Shown: positions 8,746-17,514 of the stretch, piece after piece | How the letters are laid out: the number at the start of each line of letters is the position of its first letter | Numbering within the stretch: position 1 is the first letter of the stretch | Assembly: GCA_024679955.1 (NCBI GenBank) | Contig: JAILCQ010000017.1 | Span: 1-64,000 of the forward strand | DNA: 64,000 bases | DNA from: Bacillota bacterium | Lineage (GTDB): Bacteria > Bacillota > Dehalobacteriia > UBA4068 | Direction: 5' to 3' | Notes under the pieces: generated by a model | What the model was told of the DNA's origin: nothing | Databases searched by the model: none | What the model saw: the letters and a program-made list of their open reading frames with translations, nothing else | Translations under genes and position numbers: made by a program

Positions 8746-8774
8746 ATTATAGAACATAAGGAGCCGCTTGTCAA
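8746..8774 (-). promoter_or_regulatory. Promoter of small RNA B
   Basis: Consensus TTGACA (8774-8769), 17-base spacer, consensus TATAAT (8751-8746), among the best housekeeping promoters in the window. Confidence 0.75.
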
Positions 8775-8873
8775 GCATTTTATCCGCAAATCAGGACAAT
8801 TTCTTTTTCGCATATTTTTTCCGGCGCAAGCATACATATAGAACAAACCCTAAGAATACGCGAGGAATAGAGC

Positions 8874-9617
8874 ATGGGCAGCATTGGCGACTATAAACGG
8901 CCGGAGATGAAACGCCGCGCCGCATCCCGGCAAAGCAAAAGAATCCCCGGCGGACGCTTGGCCAGACAGATCCTGGCCGCCGCCGCCTTCGTCTTACTGG
9001 TGACGGCGGGGATCGGCGCAAAAAACTGGTTGGGCGACAGCGCCCGCTATGTGGCCGGCGCTGGCCTGGACGCCGGCAACAGCTGGCTGGATTTCAGCCA
9101 AAGCCGGCCGGTAAACGGCGAAAGCGATCCCGGCGCTTTGCTCCCTGCCGGCGCTGCCGCCTCCGCCGGCTATGACGCAGCCCTGGCCGCCGGGGAGGCC
9201 AAAAGTCAAAACGGCGGCGCAGCCGCGGAGGGCAGCCAAACGGAAGCCGCGCCGGAAACCTTTGTGGCCCCCGCCTCCGGCGTTGTGGTCAAAGACATGG
9301 CCCTGGACGAAACCGGCGTCACCAGCGAAAAAGGCATCCTCATCCAGGGCGCGGCAGGGCAGGCCGTCATGGCCGCCGCCGCCGGCAGCGTGCAGTATCT
9401 GGGCAATTGCGACAGCGGCTACATCGTAGAGATCCGCCACGGCGGCGGATATACCAGCGCCTATCAGGGTCTGTCCTCGCTGGACGTCAGCGTGGAACAA
9501 ACGGTGGCCGCCGGGCAAACCATCGGCGTCAGCGACAGCGGGCAATTGCTCTTCACCCTGACGCTGAACGGTCAGGAGGTAGATCCCATAGAATATCTGT
9601 TCGCGGACAACAAGTAA
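8874..9617 (+). CDS. Degenerate LytM/M23-domain membrane protein, SpoIVFA-like
   Basis: 247 residues: a basic N-terminus, one membrane segment (about 31-50, LARQILAAAAFVLLVTAGIG), an Ala/Gly-rich linker and a C-terminal LytM-fold domain from about residue 130. The metal ligands of active M23 peptidases (HxxxD and HxH) are missing; the last strand reads LLFTLTLNG, so it should not be an enzyme. This organisation matches SpoIVFA, which anchors and inhibits the sigma-K processing protease SpoIVFB. In Bacillus spoIVFAB lies beside rplU-rpmA, which here is about 7 kb away. No spoIVFB is visible. ATG start with GAGGAA upstream. It could also be another degenerate LytM protein. Confidence 0.6.
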   Translation: MGSIGDYKRPEMKRRAASRQSKRIPGGRLARQILAAAAFVLLVTAGIGAKNWLGDSARYVAGAGLDAGNSWLDFSQSRPVNGESDPGALLPAGAAASAGYDAALAAGEAKSQNGGAAAEGSQTEAAPETFVAPASGVVVKDMALDETGVTSEKGILIQGAAGQAVMAAAAGSVQYLGNCDSGYIVEIRHGGGYTSAYQGLSSLDVSVEQTVAAGQTIGVSDSGQLLFTLTLNGQEVDPIEYLFADNK

Positions 9618-9768
9618 AACGATGGGCTGCGGGCCGGCAAAGTCAAAAGACAAAAAAATAGAAAAAACATTTGCATTTTCCGATGATTTCCTCCATACTA
9701 AAAAATAAAAGACGGTTTGCCGCTTTCGCAGCAATGCCGGTACTATCATGCGGTAGGGGGGATTTCCC

Positions 9769-11250
9769 ATGTACATTGGCAAACAATACTATGCCCGGGA
9801 GCAGAATTACGAAACTTTGGATATACAGCAGCAACGGCAGATCCACAGCGCCGCTTTGCGGGTGCTGTGGGAGCATGGGATGTCCTTGCATCAGCCGGAG
9901 GCTTTGGCCCTGCTGCAGCAGGCGGGCGCCACGGCGGAACCGATAGAGGGCGGCGCTTTTATGGTACATTTGCCTCCCGCTTTGGTGGAATGGGCGATAC
10001 GCCAGGCCCCCAGCCAGGTGACCCTGTTCGACCGCAACGGCAAAGCCGCCATGTTCCTGGAAGGGAAAAACGTCTATTACGGAACCGGCTCCGATACGGT
10101 GCTGCTCAGCGATTATGAAAGCGGCGAAAGCCATCCCTGGACCAAAGACCAGGTGGCCCAGGCCGCCAGATTATGCGACGCTCTGGAGCATATCGATTTC
10201 GTTATGTCCATGGGCATCATTTCCGACGTGCATTACAGCGTCAACACCCGGGAACAGTACGCGGCCCTGATCCGCAACACCACCAAACCGCAAGTGGTGG
10301 TATGCGACGGCAAAGAAGACCTGGAAGACGTCTTCCGCATGTTCATCGCCGTGCGCGGCAGCGCCCAGGCCCTGCGGCTGCGGCCCTATGCGGTGGTATA
10401 CAACGAGCCCACCTCGCCTTTGGTCAATTCCGACACCGCCATGGACAAACTGCTGCTGTGCGCCGATTACGGCGTGCCCTCCAATTATGCCACCGGCAGC
10501 CTGTCCGGGGCCACCACGCCGGTGACCGCCGCCGGCACCATCGTGCTTTCCACCGCCGAATGCCTGTTCGGTTTGACCGTTCATCAATTGCGCCGCCCCG
10601 GCGCGCCCTTTGTTTTCGGTTCCGGCGATTCTCCCATGGATATGAAAACCGTGCAGGCGGACTATGCCCATCCCGTGTGCATGCAGGTACAGGGCGGCAT
10701 GTGCGATATGTCCCGCTTTTACCGCCTGCCCTGCTGGGGACAGGCCGGCGAAGGCTGCTCCAAATTAGCGGACGAGCAGGCCATACAGGAAGGCACCTTC
10801 ACTTTGCAAATGGCCGCCCTGCAAGGCGGCAATCTTACCCATGACGTGGGCTATAACAATTTCGGGCTGGGCTTCTCTTTTGAAACCCTGGTCATGCACA
10901 ACAACTGCATCGGCCAAATCAAGGAGATCATGAAAGGCGTAGAAGTCAACGAGGAAACCCTGGCTGTAGACTTAATCATGCAAACCGGCTGCAACGGCGA
11001 TTTCCTGCGCAGCAAACTGACACGAAAAGCAGCCAAAACCATGTGGCGGGGAGAATTGAACGACTATTTGGCCTACAAGGATTGGCGGGCCGCCGGCAGC
11101 CTGTCCATGGGCGCCAGAGCCCATGCCATGGTGCAGGATATCCTGGCCCATCACCAACCCCAGCCGCTGGACCCGGCTGCAGATCAACAGATCGAAGCCA
11201 TCCTGGACGCCGCCCGCCGGCAAATCCCCGAAAAAGAAAAAGAAAAATAA
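9769..11250 (+). CDS. MttB-family (non-pyrrolysine) corrinoid methyltransferase
   Basis: A 493-residue member of the trimethylamine methyltransferase (MttB) superfamily. These barrel enzymes move a methyl group from a quaternary amine to the cobalt of a small corrinoid protein. The frame is open throughout with no internal TAG, so it belongs to the large non-pyrrolysine group, whose known members use substrates such as glycine betaine, carnitine or proline betaine; the substrate here is unknown. ATG start behind GGTAGGGGGG. No corrinoid protein or MtaA-type partner is adjacent. A RACo-like activator lies 8 kb away, and the SAH/homocysteine genes are nearby. A strong terminator follows. Confidence 0.88.
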   Translation: MYIGKQYYAREQNYETLDIQQQRQIHSAALRVLWEHGMSLHQPEALALLQQAGATAEPIEGGAFMVHLPPALVEWAIRQAPSQVTLFDRNGKAAMFLEGKNVYYGTGSDTVLLSDYESGESHPWTKDQVAQAARLCDALEHIDFVMSMGIISDVHYSVNTREQYAALIRNTTKPQVVVCDGKEDLEDVFRMFIAVRGSAQALRLRPYAVVYNEPTSPLVNSDTAMDKLLLCADYGVPSNYATGSLSGATTPVTAAGTIVLSTAECLFGLTVHQLRRPGAPFVFGSGDSPMDMKTVQADYAHPVCMQVQGGMCDMSRFYRLPCWGQAGEGCSKLADEQAIQEGTFTLQMAALQGGNLTHDVGYNNFGLGFSFETLVMHNNCIGQIKEIMKGVEVNEETLAVDLIMQTGCNGDFLRSKLTRKAAKTMWRGELNDYLAYKDWRAAGSLSMGARAHAMVQDILAHHQPQPLDPAADQQIEAILDAARRQIPEKEKEK

Positions 11251-11299
11251 ACAAAGCACTCTATCACAGCCGCCGGAACAGGCCCTCCAGGCGGCAGAC

Positions 11300-11332
11300 A
11301 AAGGGCCGGGGATATCTTCCCCGGCCCTTTTT
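11300..11332 (+). terminator. Intrinsic terminator after the MttB-family gene
   Basis: AAAGGGCCGGGG / TCCCCGGCCCTTT hairpin with TTTTT at 11328-11332, on the plus strand, 50 bases past the stop codon. Its other strand may also serve the flavodoxin gene. Confidence 0.75.
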
Positions 11333-11382
11333 GACGGTTTCCGGCGTTTCGGCTGCCGTTTGCAGGCGGCCGGCGCCGTTTT

Positions 11383-11868
11383 TTATGCCAGTTTTACCGC
11401 CTGCTGCGCCATGCGTTGGCCGTAGATCCGGAACAGCTCCGCAAACCCGTCCAGATCCGGGGCGATGGCCACCGGCCCCAAATGGATCACCGGCCGCCCC
11501 CAAGCGCTGCCGCCGGAATAGGCCATCATGCCCGCCACCAGCAAATGGGTCAGCACGCATTGAATGGCCAAATCCCCGCCGCCATGGATAAAGGCCGCCG
11601 TGGCATAGGCACCCGCCAGTTTGCCGGGCAAGTCCAGATTCTTGGGCGCGGTTTCCAGCCAGGCTTTTATCCGGGCGGTCAGCGTGCCGTTGTAGGTGGG
11701 CGTGCCCACGATCAAAGCGCCGCATTCCCGCACATAGGCCTCGTCCACCCCGTCGATGGGAAAGGCTTTGGCTTCCGCCCCCGGTACCGTTTCTATGCCC
11801 TGGATAATATATTCCGCCATTTTCGCCGTATTGCCGGTCTTGCTGTCATAGACGATCGCCATTTTCAT
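11383..11868 (-). CDS. Flavodoxin family protein
   Basis: A short FMN-binding flavodoxin-like protein of 161 residues. The phosphate-binding loop YDSKTGNTAKMAEYI lies at the N-terminus, and GTPTYNGTL (about residue 56) is the second FMN loop. It is expected to be a cytoplasmic electron carrier or small quinone/FMN reductase; the partner is unknown. I place the start at ATG 11868, 7 bases after GAGGAGG, rather than at the in-frame TTG two codons earlier. It stands alone between convergent and divergent neighbours. Reduced flavodoxin could feed corrinoid reactivation nearby, but that is only a guess. Confidence 0.82.
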   Translation of the reverse strand: MKMAIVYDSKTGNTAKMAEYIIQGIETVPGAEAKAFPIDGVDEAYVRECGALIVGTPTYNGTLTARIKAWLETAPKNLDLPGKLAGAYATAAFIHGGGDLAIQCVLTHLLVAGMMAYSGGSAWGRPVIHLGPVAIAPDLDGFAELFRIYGQRMAQQAVKLA

Positions 11869-12016
11869 AAGCAAACCTCCTCAAATATCCTGTTTTCCCT
11901 GATCTCATGCCGTTTTGAGCTATCGCTGATCTTATTATATACCCATTGCCGCCAGAAACAAAAGCGCCTTTCCCGAAAACCCACCGTTGTCAACCCGTCG
12001 TCCGCTCGTCGCAGCC

Positions 12017-12045
12017 TTGACCAAAAGACGGCTTTTTGCTAGAAT
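12017..12045 (+). promoter_or_regulatory. Promoter of tRNA-Leu
   Basis: TTGACC (12017-12022), 17-base spacer, TAGAAT (12040-12045), 38 bases upstream of the tRNA. Confidence 0.6.
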
Positions 12046-12083
12046 AGGAAAAGCAAAGCCCTGTTTTCAACAACACAAACTCT

Positions 12084-12168
12084 GCGGGTATGGCGGAATT
12101 GGCAGACGCGCAGGATTTAGGATCCTGTACCGCAAGGCGTGTGGGTTCGACCCCCACTACCCGCACCA
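12084..12168 (+). tRNA. tRNA-Leu (anticodon UAG)
   Basis: An 85-base class II tRNA with encoded CCA. The acceptor stem is GCGGGTA / TACCCGC, the anticodon stem CAGGA/TCCTG holds the loop TTTAGGA with anticodon TAG (CUN codons), there is a variable arm, and the T loop is GTTCGAC. It marks the left side of the accessory stretch. Confidence 0.95.
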
Positions 12169-12177
12169 AACCCCAAC

Positions 12178-12231
12178 GATCCGAACCGAGTCTTCTTCCC
12201 CGAAGACGGGTTCGGATCGTTTGTTTTCTTT
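12178..12231 (+). terminator. Terminator of tRNA-Leu
   Basis: GATCCGAACC (12178-12187) pairs with GGGTTCGGATC (12208-12218), with an inner TCTTC/GAAGA stem, followed by GTTTGTTTTC. Confidence 0.7.
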
Positions 12232-12396
12232 GCTAAGATACGAAGTTGCGCCTTTTCAAAAAGCTACCGGCAAGCCCGCAAATCCAAACCGGAAAGACAA
12301 GGGAAACCGGCAGCCCAGATGGCTTTGACAAGATTCTTTGCTTGTATGCGCCCATAAAATATGCTACCGTAGCGATCAAGAAAGAAGGTGTGTATA

Positions 12397-12858
12397 TTGG
12401 CAGATTTTAGCCTCAATTTAAAAAGACTGCGAAAAAAGTCAAACTTGTCTCAGGACGCATTAGCGGAACAATTGTGCGTATCCCGGCAAACGGTTTCCAG
12501 TTGGGAACGAGGAAAATCCTACCCGGATCTGGATATTTTGATGCAAATCAGTGAAATCCTTCATACAACCCCCAACGAATTACTCTATCCACCTCTGGAA
12601 AACAAGGGCAGCCATACAAATGAAATATTTAGAAAAGGTTTGTTCAATAAGGTAGCCTTTGCCGTTTTTATCTGCGGTTTTGGGCTGGGACTATACAATG
12701 GCAGTCAGGCCTATGCCTCAGCCCCAAACACATTAAGCTGGCATTTCATTTTTTCTGACGCTCTCAAATACTGGGTCCCGGCATTGTTGATGGGGTTGCT
12801 CTCTATGGGACTGCAAACCGTACTCTCTCTACTCTATGAAATAAAGGATAATGAATAA
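12397..12858 (+). CDS. XRE-family regulator with C-terminal membrane segments
   Basis: About 153 residues. The N-terminal helix-turn-helix (LKRLRKKSNLSQDALAEQLC, then VSRQTVSSWERGKS) is a standard Cro/CI DNA-binding fold. The C-terminal half has two hydrophobic stretches (about 85-103 and 125-145), so the regulator is probably tethered to the membrane. I chose TTG at 12397 because GAAGG lies 8 bases upstream; the GTG at 12388 is too close to it. Base composition is clearly more AT-rich than the neighbours, suggesting acquisition. The target is unknown. Confidence 0.75.
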   Translation: MADFSLNLKRLRKKSNLSQDALAEQLCVSRQTVSSWERGKSYPDLDILMQISEILHTTPNELLYPPLENKGSHTNEIFRKGLFNKVAFAVFICGFGLGLYNGSQAYASAPNTLSWHFIFSDALKYWVPALLMGLLSMGLQTVLSLLYEIKDNE

Positions 12859-12912
12859 AACCGCACAAAAACGCGGCGAAGTATACTTCCCCGCAGCTGT
12901 CAGGGAAGGCTA

Positions 12913-13013
12913 CGTTTGCGCCGAGTAAGTTGACGCAAACCCCTGCGCCACTCCCATGCTGCCAAACCATACCAGAACGCCCCCCGCCCTGACATCGCAG
13001 CGGGAGCGTTCTG
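12913..13013. repeat. Inverted repeats in a gene-free gap
   Basis: The 302-base gap 12859-13160 has no credible gene. It holds GTTTGCG / CGCAAAC (12913-12939, 7-bp stem) and a longer hairpin GAACGC..CCCGC / GCGGG.GCGTTC (about 12975-13013) without a T run. They may be an RNA structure or a decayed repeat. Confidence 0.35.
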
Positions 13014-13160
13014 CACAATTTGCCTTCCCGGTCTCATACAGATATACAGCCGTTTCTGCCGTCAATCCCGACAACACCTCTTACGATGGATGGCGCATTT
13101 GCGCCCCTTACGAGAATAGCTGCGGCCCCGCCTTCTCCGGCAGGACTTGCGTCCCCGGCC

Positions 13161-14549
13161 CTATAATGGCCTTTGCGGCGCGCCCCTTTTCTCCCGGCGA
13201 AAGGCGTCGCTGTAGATCACCGTGCGGAACAGCCAATCCGCGAACATGGCGTACCAGATCCACAAAACGTTTTTGCCCAACAGCTTGACGCATACATAGG
13301 CCAGCCCCACCCGGAAAACCGCCATGGCGAACAGAGCCACCGTCATGGTAAAGCCCGCCCGGCCGACAGCGCGGAAATAGTAGGGCAAAAGAAAAGCCAC
13401 CGGCCAGATGAGCATGGCGACAGCGTGAGCCAGGATCAGCCCCGCACCCAGGGCCGCAGCATTGGCGGAAAGATGATAGCAGCTTACCCAAAAGCCCCGG
13501 CCGATGATCAGCGCCGCGCAGATCGGGGCAAGCATCCCATAATTCAAGGCGATCAGCAGCTTGGCATACTGTTTCCCCTGTTCCGGCTTTCCGGCCCCAT
13601 GGCACTGGGCCACGACCGTGATCATGGCCGCCCCCAAAGCATTGCCCGGCAGGTAGAGATAGGTGGCCAGATTGGAGGCCACGGCATAGGCGGCGATGGA
13701 AGCGGTACCCAGGGTGGAAACCAGACTTTGCAGCGCCACCTTGCCCACGTTGAACAGGGCGCTTTCCACGCTGTTGGGGACGCCGATGGACAGCATCTGC
13801 CGCAGGATCGTCCCTTCCGGCTTCATCTGGCGGAAACTGCCGATGCGGATCTCGTTTTTCCCCTGCTGGAACAGCAGCAGCATCGCGGCCGCGCCCACAG
13901 CTCTGGCCAGCAGCGTGGGAATGGCCACACCCGCCACACCCATGCCCAAAACAAAGATACAAAAGGCATTGCCCAGCACATTCAGCACGTTCATACCCAT
14001 GGATACCAGCATGGATACCCGGGTGTTCCCCTGGGCGCGAAAACCGGCGGAAAGCCCATGGTACAGCGCCAAAAAGGGGAAGGAGGCCGCCGTATAACGC
14101 ATGTAGATCACCGCGTCCGCCATGACCCGCGGCTCCACGCTGCCGAAAATCAGCGCCAGCAGACTTTTGCCGCCGCTGAGGAATACCGCCGTCAGGCAAA
14201 ACATAGAGAGAACGGTGACCATGATAAGCTGCCCGCAGCTTTTCCCGGCGGCGGCCGGGTCTTTCCTGCCGGTATACTGGGCGCATACCACCGTGCCCCC
14301 TGCCGTCAGCGCGAACAAAACCTGCAAAATCAGATGATTGACGGAATCCACCAGCGAAACGCCGGATACCGCCGCCTCGCCGATATAAGAAACCATCAGC
14401 ACATCGATCATACCGATGAGAACGCTGAATAGTTGTTCGATCACCAGCGGCCATAACAGCGTCCAAAGCTGCCTGGCGCTGAAAAGCGCGCCTGAAGCTG
14501 TTAAGAATGATCGTTTTTTACCCATTTCGGCCGTCGTTTCTCTAATCAT
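13161..14549 (-). CDS. MATE family efflux transporter
   Basis: A 462-residue multidrug and toxin extrusion-type transporter with about 12 hydrophobic segments in two similar halves. The N-terminal signature is visible (LWTLLWPLVIEQLFSVLIGM, then IDVLMVSYIGEAAVSGVSL). Such pumps export organic cations or other compounds using Na+ or H+; the substrate cannot be read from sequence. It has a near-consensus promoter just upstream and no same-strand neighbour. The AT-rich XRE gene beyond its 3' end is convergent, so local regulation is not evident. Confidence 0.9.
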   Translation of the reverse strand: MIRETTAEMGKKRSFLTASGALFSARQLWTLLWPLVIEQLFSVLIGMIDVLMVSYIGEAAVSGVSLVDSVNHLILQVLFALTAGGTVVCAQYTGRKDPAAAGKSCGQLIMVTVLSMFCLTAVFLSGGKSLLALIFGSVEPRVMADAVIYMRYTAASFPFLALYHGLSAGFRAQGNTRVSMLVSMGMNVLNVLGNAFCIFVLGMGVAGVAIPTLLARAVGAAAMLLLFQQGKNEIRIGSFRQMKPEGTILRQMLSIGVPNSVESALFNVGKVALQSLVSTLGTASIAAYAVASNLATYLYLPGNALGAAMITVVAQCHGAGKPEQGKQYAKLLIALNYGMLAPICAALIIGRGFWVSCYHLSANAAALGAGLILAHAVAMLIWPVAFLLPYYFRAVGRAGFTMTVALFAMAVFRVGLAYVCVKLLGKNVLWIWYAMFADWLFRTVIYSDAFRREKRGAPQRPL

Positions 14550-14567
14550 CTATACACTTCGCTGATC

Positions 14568-14597
14568 ATTATAATGCAGGACAGCCGCGTATGTCAA
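14568..14597 (-). promoter_or_regulatory. Promoter of the MATE gene
   Basis: TTGACA (14597-14592), 18-base spacer, TATAAT (14573-14568), about 20 bases before the start codon. Confidence 0.65.
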
Positions 14598-14724
14598 TCT
14601 GAGGCCATACCGCGGCTTCGGCGCGCCCTGCTTTCTGCCAGCATGAAGCTTTACCATGCCCCTTCCCCGATCCCCGGCCCCGGTCCGCTGGGCCGGGCCT
14701 TTGCTTACGTGTATCGGGAATGTG

Positions 14725-14753
14725 TTGAAAAAAGAAAAGTTATCCCTTATAAT
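14725..14753 (+). promoter_or_regulatory. Promoter of the clostripain-type gene
   Basis: TTGAAA (14725-14730), 17-base spacer, TATAAT (14748-14753). The leader before the ATG at 14862 is about 100 bases. Confidence 0.6.
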
Positions 14754-14861
14754 ATGTGGGTAATATGTATGAAATTTAAAAATCCGTTTTCTTGTCAATC
14801 GCAAGACGGCAGAATTTCAAACAGAGCTTTACGACAAATTTTGCTAACGGAGGAAACAAAA

Positions 14862-17330
14862 ATGGCAAACAGACCTAGAGGAAGAGAACAGAACATCACC
14901 GGTTCTGGCAAAAGCGTACACCGGCGGGGCAGCGGCCTGGGCACCGGCCCGGTGGGCAATGCCGGCGGCTATGCCGGCCGGGATCAAAACAACGGCTCCG
15001 GCCATGGACAGGGCGGGGGCCGGGGCAGCAACAGCGGTTCGCAGATGCAGCGCTCCTCCGGCAGACGGATCTCGCCGCTGCTGATCATCGCCATCCTCGC
15101 CTTCCTGGTGCTGGGCGGCGGCGGAGCCGGACTCAGCTCCCTGTTCGGCGGCAATACGGACACCCAGAGCAATGTGGCTGTACAGCAGCAATCCGGCAAC
15201 AGCCTGGGCAATCTGGGTAACCTGGGCAGCCTGCTGGGCAATTTCAGCGGCGGAAACGTTTCCAGCGGCTGGAGCAGAAGCGCCAATACCGGCGCCCTGG
15301 ATACTACAGTCAGCGCTCAGGCCAGAAGCAAACGCACCAATATCCTGGGCAACGGCCGGGATACCGTCACCATCATGGTCTATATGTGCGGCGCGGATCT
15401 GGAATCCCGGGGCGGCATGGCCACCTCGGACCTGCAGGAAATGGCCTCCGCCAACCTGGGCGACAAAGTCAACCTGCTGGTTTATACCGGCGGGGCCAGC
15501 CGTTGGCAGAACAATGTGGTAAGCAACCGCACCAATCAAATCTATAAAATAGAAAAACAAGGCTCTATGAGCCGCCTGGAAAGCGATCTGGGCAGCGTGG
15601 CCATGACCAAGCCCGGCACCCTGACCGGATTCATCCAATACTGCAACAAAAAATATCCCGCCAACCGCAATATCCTGATCTTCTGGGATCATGGCGGCGG
15701 CTCCATCACCGGATACGGCTATGACGAAAAATTCGCCTCTTCCGGCGCCATGAGCCTGAAAGGCATCGATCAAGCGCTGCAGCAGGCCGGCGTGACCTTC
15801 GATTTCATCGGCTTCGACGCCTGCCTGATGGGCACGGTGGAAAACGCCCTGATGCTCAGCTCCTATGCGGATTATCTGATCGCCTCGGAAGAAACGGAAC
15901 CCGGCATCGGCTGGTATTACACCAATTGGCTGAACAAGCTGGCCTCGGATACCGCCACGCCCACCATTGAAATCGGCAAGATCATCGTGGACGACTTCAC
16001 CTCCACCTGCGCCAGCCGCTGCGCCGGTCAAAAGACCACCCTCTCCGTGGTGGATCTGGCGGAGCTGGAACGCACGGTGCCCCAGGAGCTTTCCGACTTT
16101 GCCTCCTCCACTTTGAATATGCTGCAGGATAACCAGTATCAAACCGTCTCCAACGCCCGCAGCAGCGCCAGAGAGTTTGCCTCCAGCAACCGGGTGGATC
16201 AGGTGGATCTGGTTAGCCTGGCCGACAAACTGGGCAACAAAGCATGCGAAGATCTGGCCAAGGCCATCCTGGGCGCGGTCAAATACAATCGCACCTCTTC
16301 CAATATGACGGACGCCTACGGCCTGTCCATCTATTTCCCCTATCAAAAGATATCTACCGTCAACAGCGCGGTCAAAGCCTATGAAGACATCGGCATGGAC
16401 GACGACTACACCGCCTGCATCCGCAAATTTGCCAGCATGGAAGTGGGCGGCCAGGCCGCTTCCGGCGGCAGCGCCTCGCCGTTGGCCACCTTGCTGGGCT
16501 CGGCCATGGGCGGCAACACCGGCGGCAGTTCCGGCAGCAGCGGCTCCGGCGTCAACAGCGCGGATATGATCATGCAGCTTCTCGGCGGGCTTTTAGGCGG
16601 CAATATGGGCAATGTAGCCGGGCTGACCAGCGGCAATGCCTCCTTCCTGGGCAAAGGCCTGGATGTGGAAAACGACGCCGCCTATCTGGCGGAAAACAGC
16701 TTTGACGCCAGCCAACTGCGCTGGCAAAAAGATGCCGACGGCACGCCGCTGATGTATCTTTCCGAAGAGCAATGGGGCCTGGTGCAAAACCTGGAGCTGA
16801 ATGTGTTTATCGACGATGGCGAAGGATATATCGACCTGGGTCTGGACAATGTATTCGATTTCACCGACGACGGCGGGCTGATCGGTACCTATAGCGGTAC
16901 CTGGCTGGCCATTGATCAACAGCCGGTGGCCTATTACCATATGGATACGGTGGACGACGGCGAAACCTACAGCATCACCGGCCGGGTACCGGCCATGCTC
17001 AACGGCGAGCGGGTCAACCTGATCCTCATCTTCGATTCGGAGAATCCCCACGGCTATATCGCCGGGGCGGAGCCGGTCTATGCGGAGACCCAGACGCAAA
17101 CCGTTTCCAAGGCCATGCTGCAATTGCAGGATGGCGACGTCATCGATTTCCTCTGCGACTATTACAGCTATGACGGCGACTACCAGGACAGCTATTACCT
17201 GGGCGAACAGTATGTGGTAAACGGCACGCCCGAAATCAGCGACGTCTATGTGGACGCCGAAGCGGCCAGCGCCGTCTATCGCTTCACCGATATCTACCAA
17301 CAGCATTACTGGAGCCCGGTCATGGAATAA
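14862..17330 (+). CDS. Membrane-anchored clostripain-family (C11) cysteine protease
   Basis: 822 residues from ATG 14862, which has GGAGG 8 bases upstream; the frame is open further up but has no ribosome site there. A Gly/Arg/Gln-rich cytoplasmic tail (1 to about 68) is followed by one membrane segment (about 70-92) and a Gly/Asn/Ser-rich linker. The C11 catalytic domain has H277 (FWDHGGGS) and C321 (GFDACLMG). Another Gly-rich linker (about 545-590) leads to a C-terminal beta-rich domain of about 230 residues of unknown role. The protease should lie outside the membrane. Similar proteins with an RGSGLGTGPVG tail are known to me from gut Clostridia. Substrate unknown. Confidence 0.88.
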   Translation: MANRPRGREQNITGSGKSVHRRGSGLGTGPVGNAGGYAGRDQNNGSGHGQGGGRGSNSGSQMQRSSGRRISPLLIIAILAFLVLGGGGAGLSSLFGGNTDTQSNVAVQQQSGNSLGNLGNLGSLLGNFSGGNVSSGWSRSANTGALDTTVSAQARSKRTNILGNGRDTVTIMVYMCGADLESRGGMATSDLQEMASANLGDKVNLLVYTGGASRWQNNVVSNRTNQIYKIEKQGSMSRLESDLGSVAMTKPGTLTGFIQYCNKKYPANRNILIFWDHGGGSITGYGYDEKFASSGAMSLKGIDQALQQAGVTFDFIGFDACLMGTVENALMLSSYADYLIASEETEPGIGWYYTNWLNKLASDTATPTIEIGKIIVDDFTSTCASRCAGQKTTLSVVDLAELERTVPQELSDFASSTLNMLQDNQYQTVSNARSSAREFASSNRVDQVDLVSLADKLGNKACEDLAKAILGAVKYNRTSSNMTDAYGLSIYFPYQKISTVNSAVKAYEDIGMDDDYTACIRKFASMEVGGQAASGGSASPLATLLGSAMGGNTGGSSGSSGSGVNSADMIMQLLGGLLGGNMGNVAGLTSGNASFLGKGLDVENDAAYLAENSFDASQLRWQKDADGTPLMYLSEEQWGLVQNLELNVFIDDGEGYIDLGLDNVFDFTDDGGLIGTYSGTWLAIDQQPVAYYHMDTVDDGETYSITGRVPAMLNGERVNLILIFDSENPHGYIAGAEPVYAETQTQTVSKAMLQLQDGDVIDFLCDYYSYDGDYQDSYYLGEQYVVNGTPEISDVYVDAEAASAVYRFTDIYQQHYWSPVME

Positions 17331-17385
17331 ACCGACGCTGCAGATGACCGATTTTAAAAAAACGCGCCTGCCTGCGTAAGCGAAT

Positions 17386-17435
17386 GCGGGACGCGACAGC
17401 CAAAGAGGACTGCCGCGCCCCGCTATTTGTTTGTT
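17386..17435 (+). terminator. Terminator after the clostripain-type gene
   Basis: GCGGGACGCGACAG (17386-17399) pairs with CTGCCGCGCCCCGC (17410-17423) with two A-C mismatches, followed by TATTTGTTTGTT. Confidence 0.7.
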
Positions 17436-17514
17436 GACCGAAACAACCGGCCGGCAAATCCGCTTGGCTCGGGTGGGCCGGACAATGGGATGCTTTCCCA
17501 GCGCGCCGCTGTTT

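Noticed and set aside
9769-11250. Pyrrolysine-containing MttB
   Set aside because: No in-frame TAG is present; the frame is continuous, so it is a non-pyrrolysine homologue.
12975-13013. Terminator between the XRE and MATE genes
   Set aside because: The hairpin is strong but has no T run on either strand, so it is listed only as an inverted repeat.
13108-14466. Alternative 452-codon minus-strand frame over the MATE gene
   Set aside because: The other frame has a transporter pattern and a promoter; this one is Gly/Arg/His-rich and mirrors it.
14574-14861. Extended N-terminus of the clostripain-type protein
   Set aside because: The upstream part covers the promoter TTGAAA-17-TATAAT and lacks a ribosome site; ATG 14862 has GGAGG.
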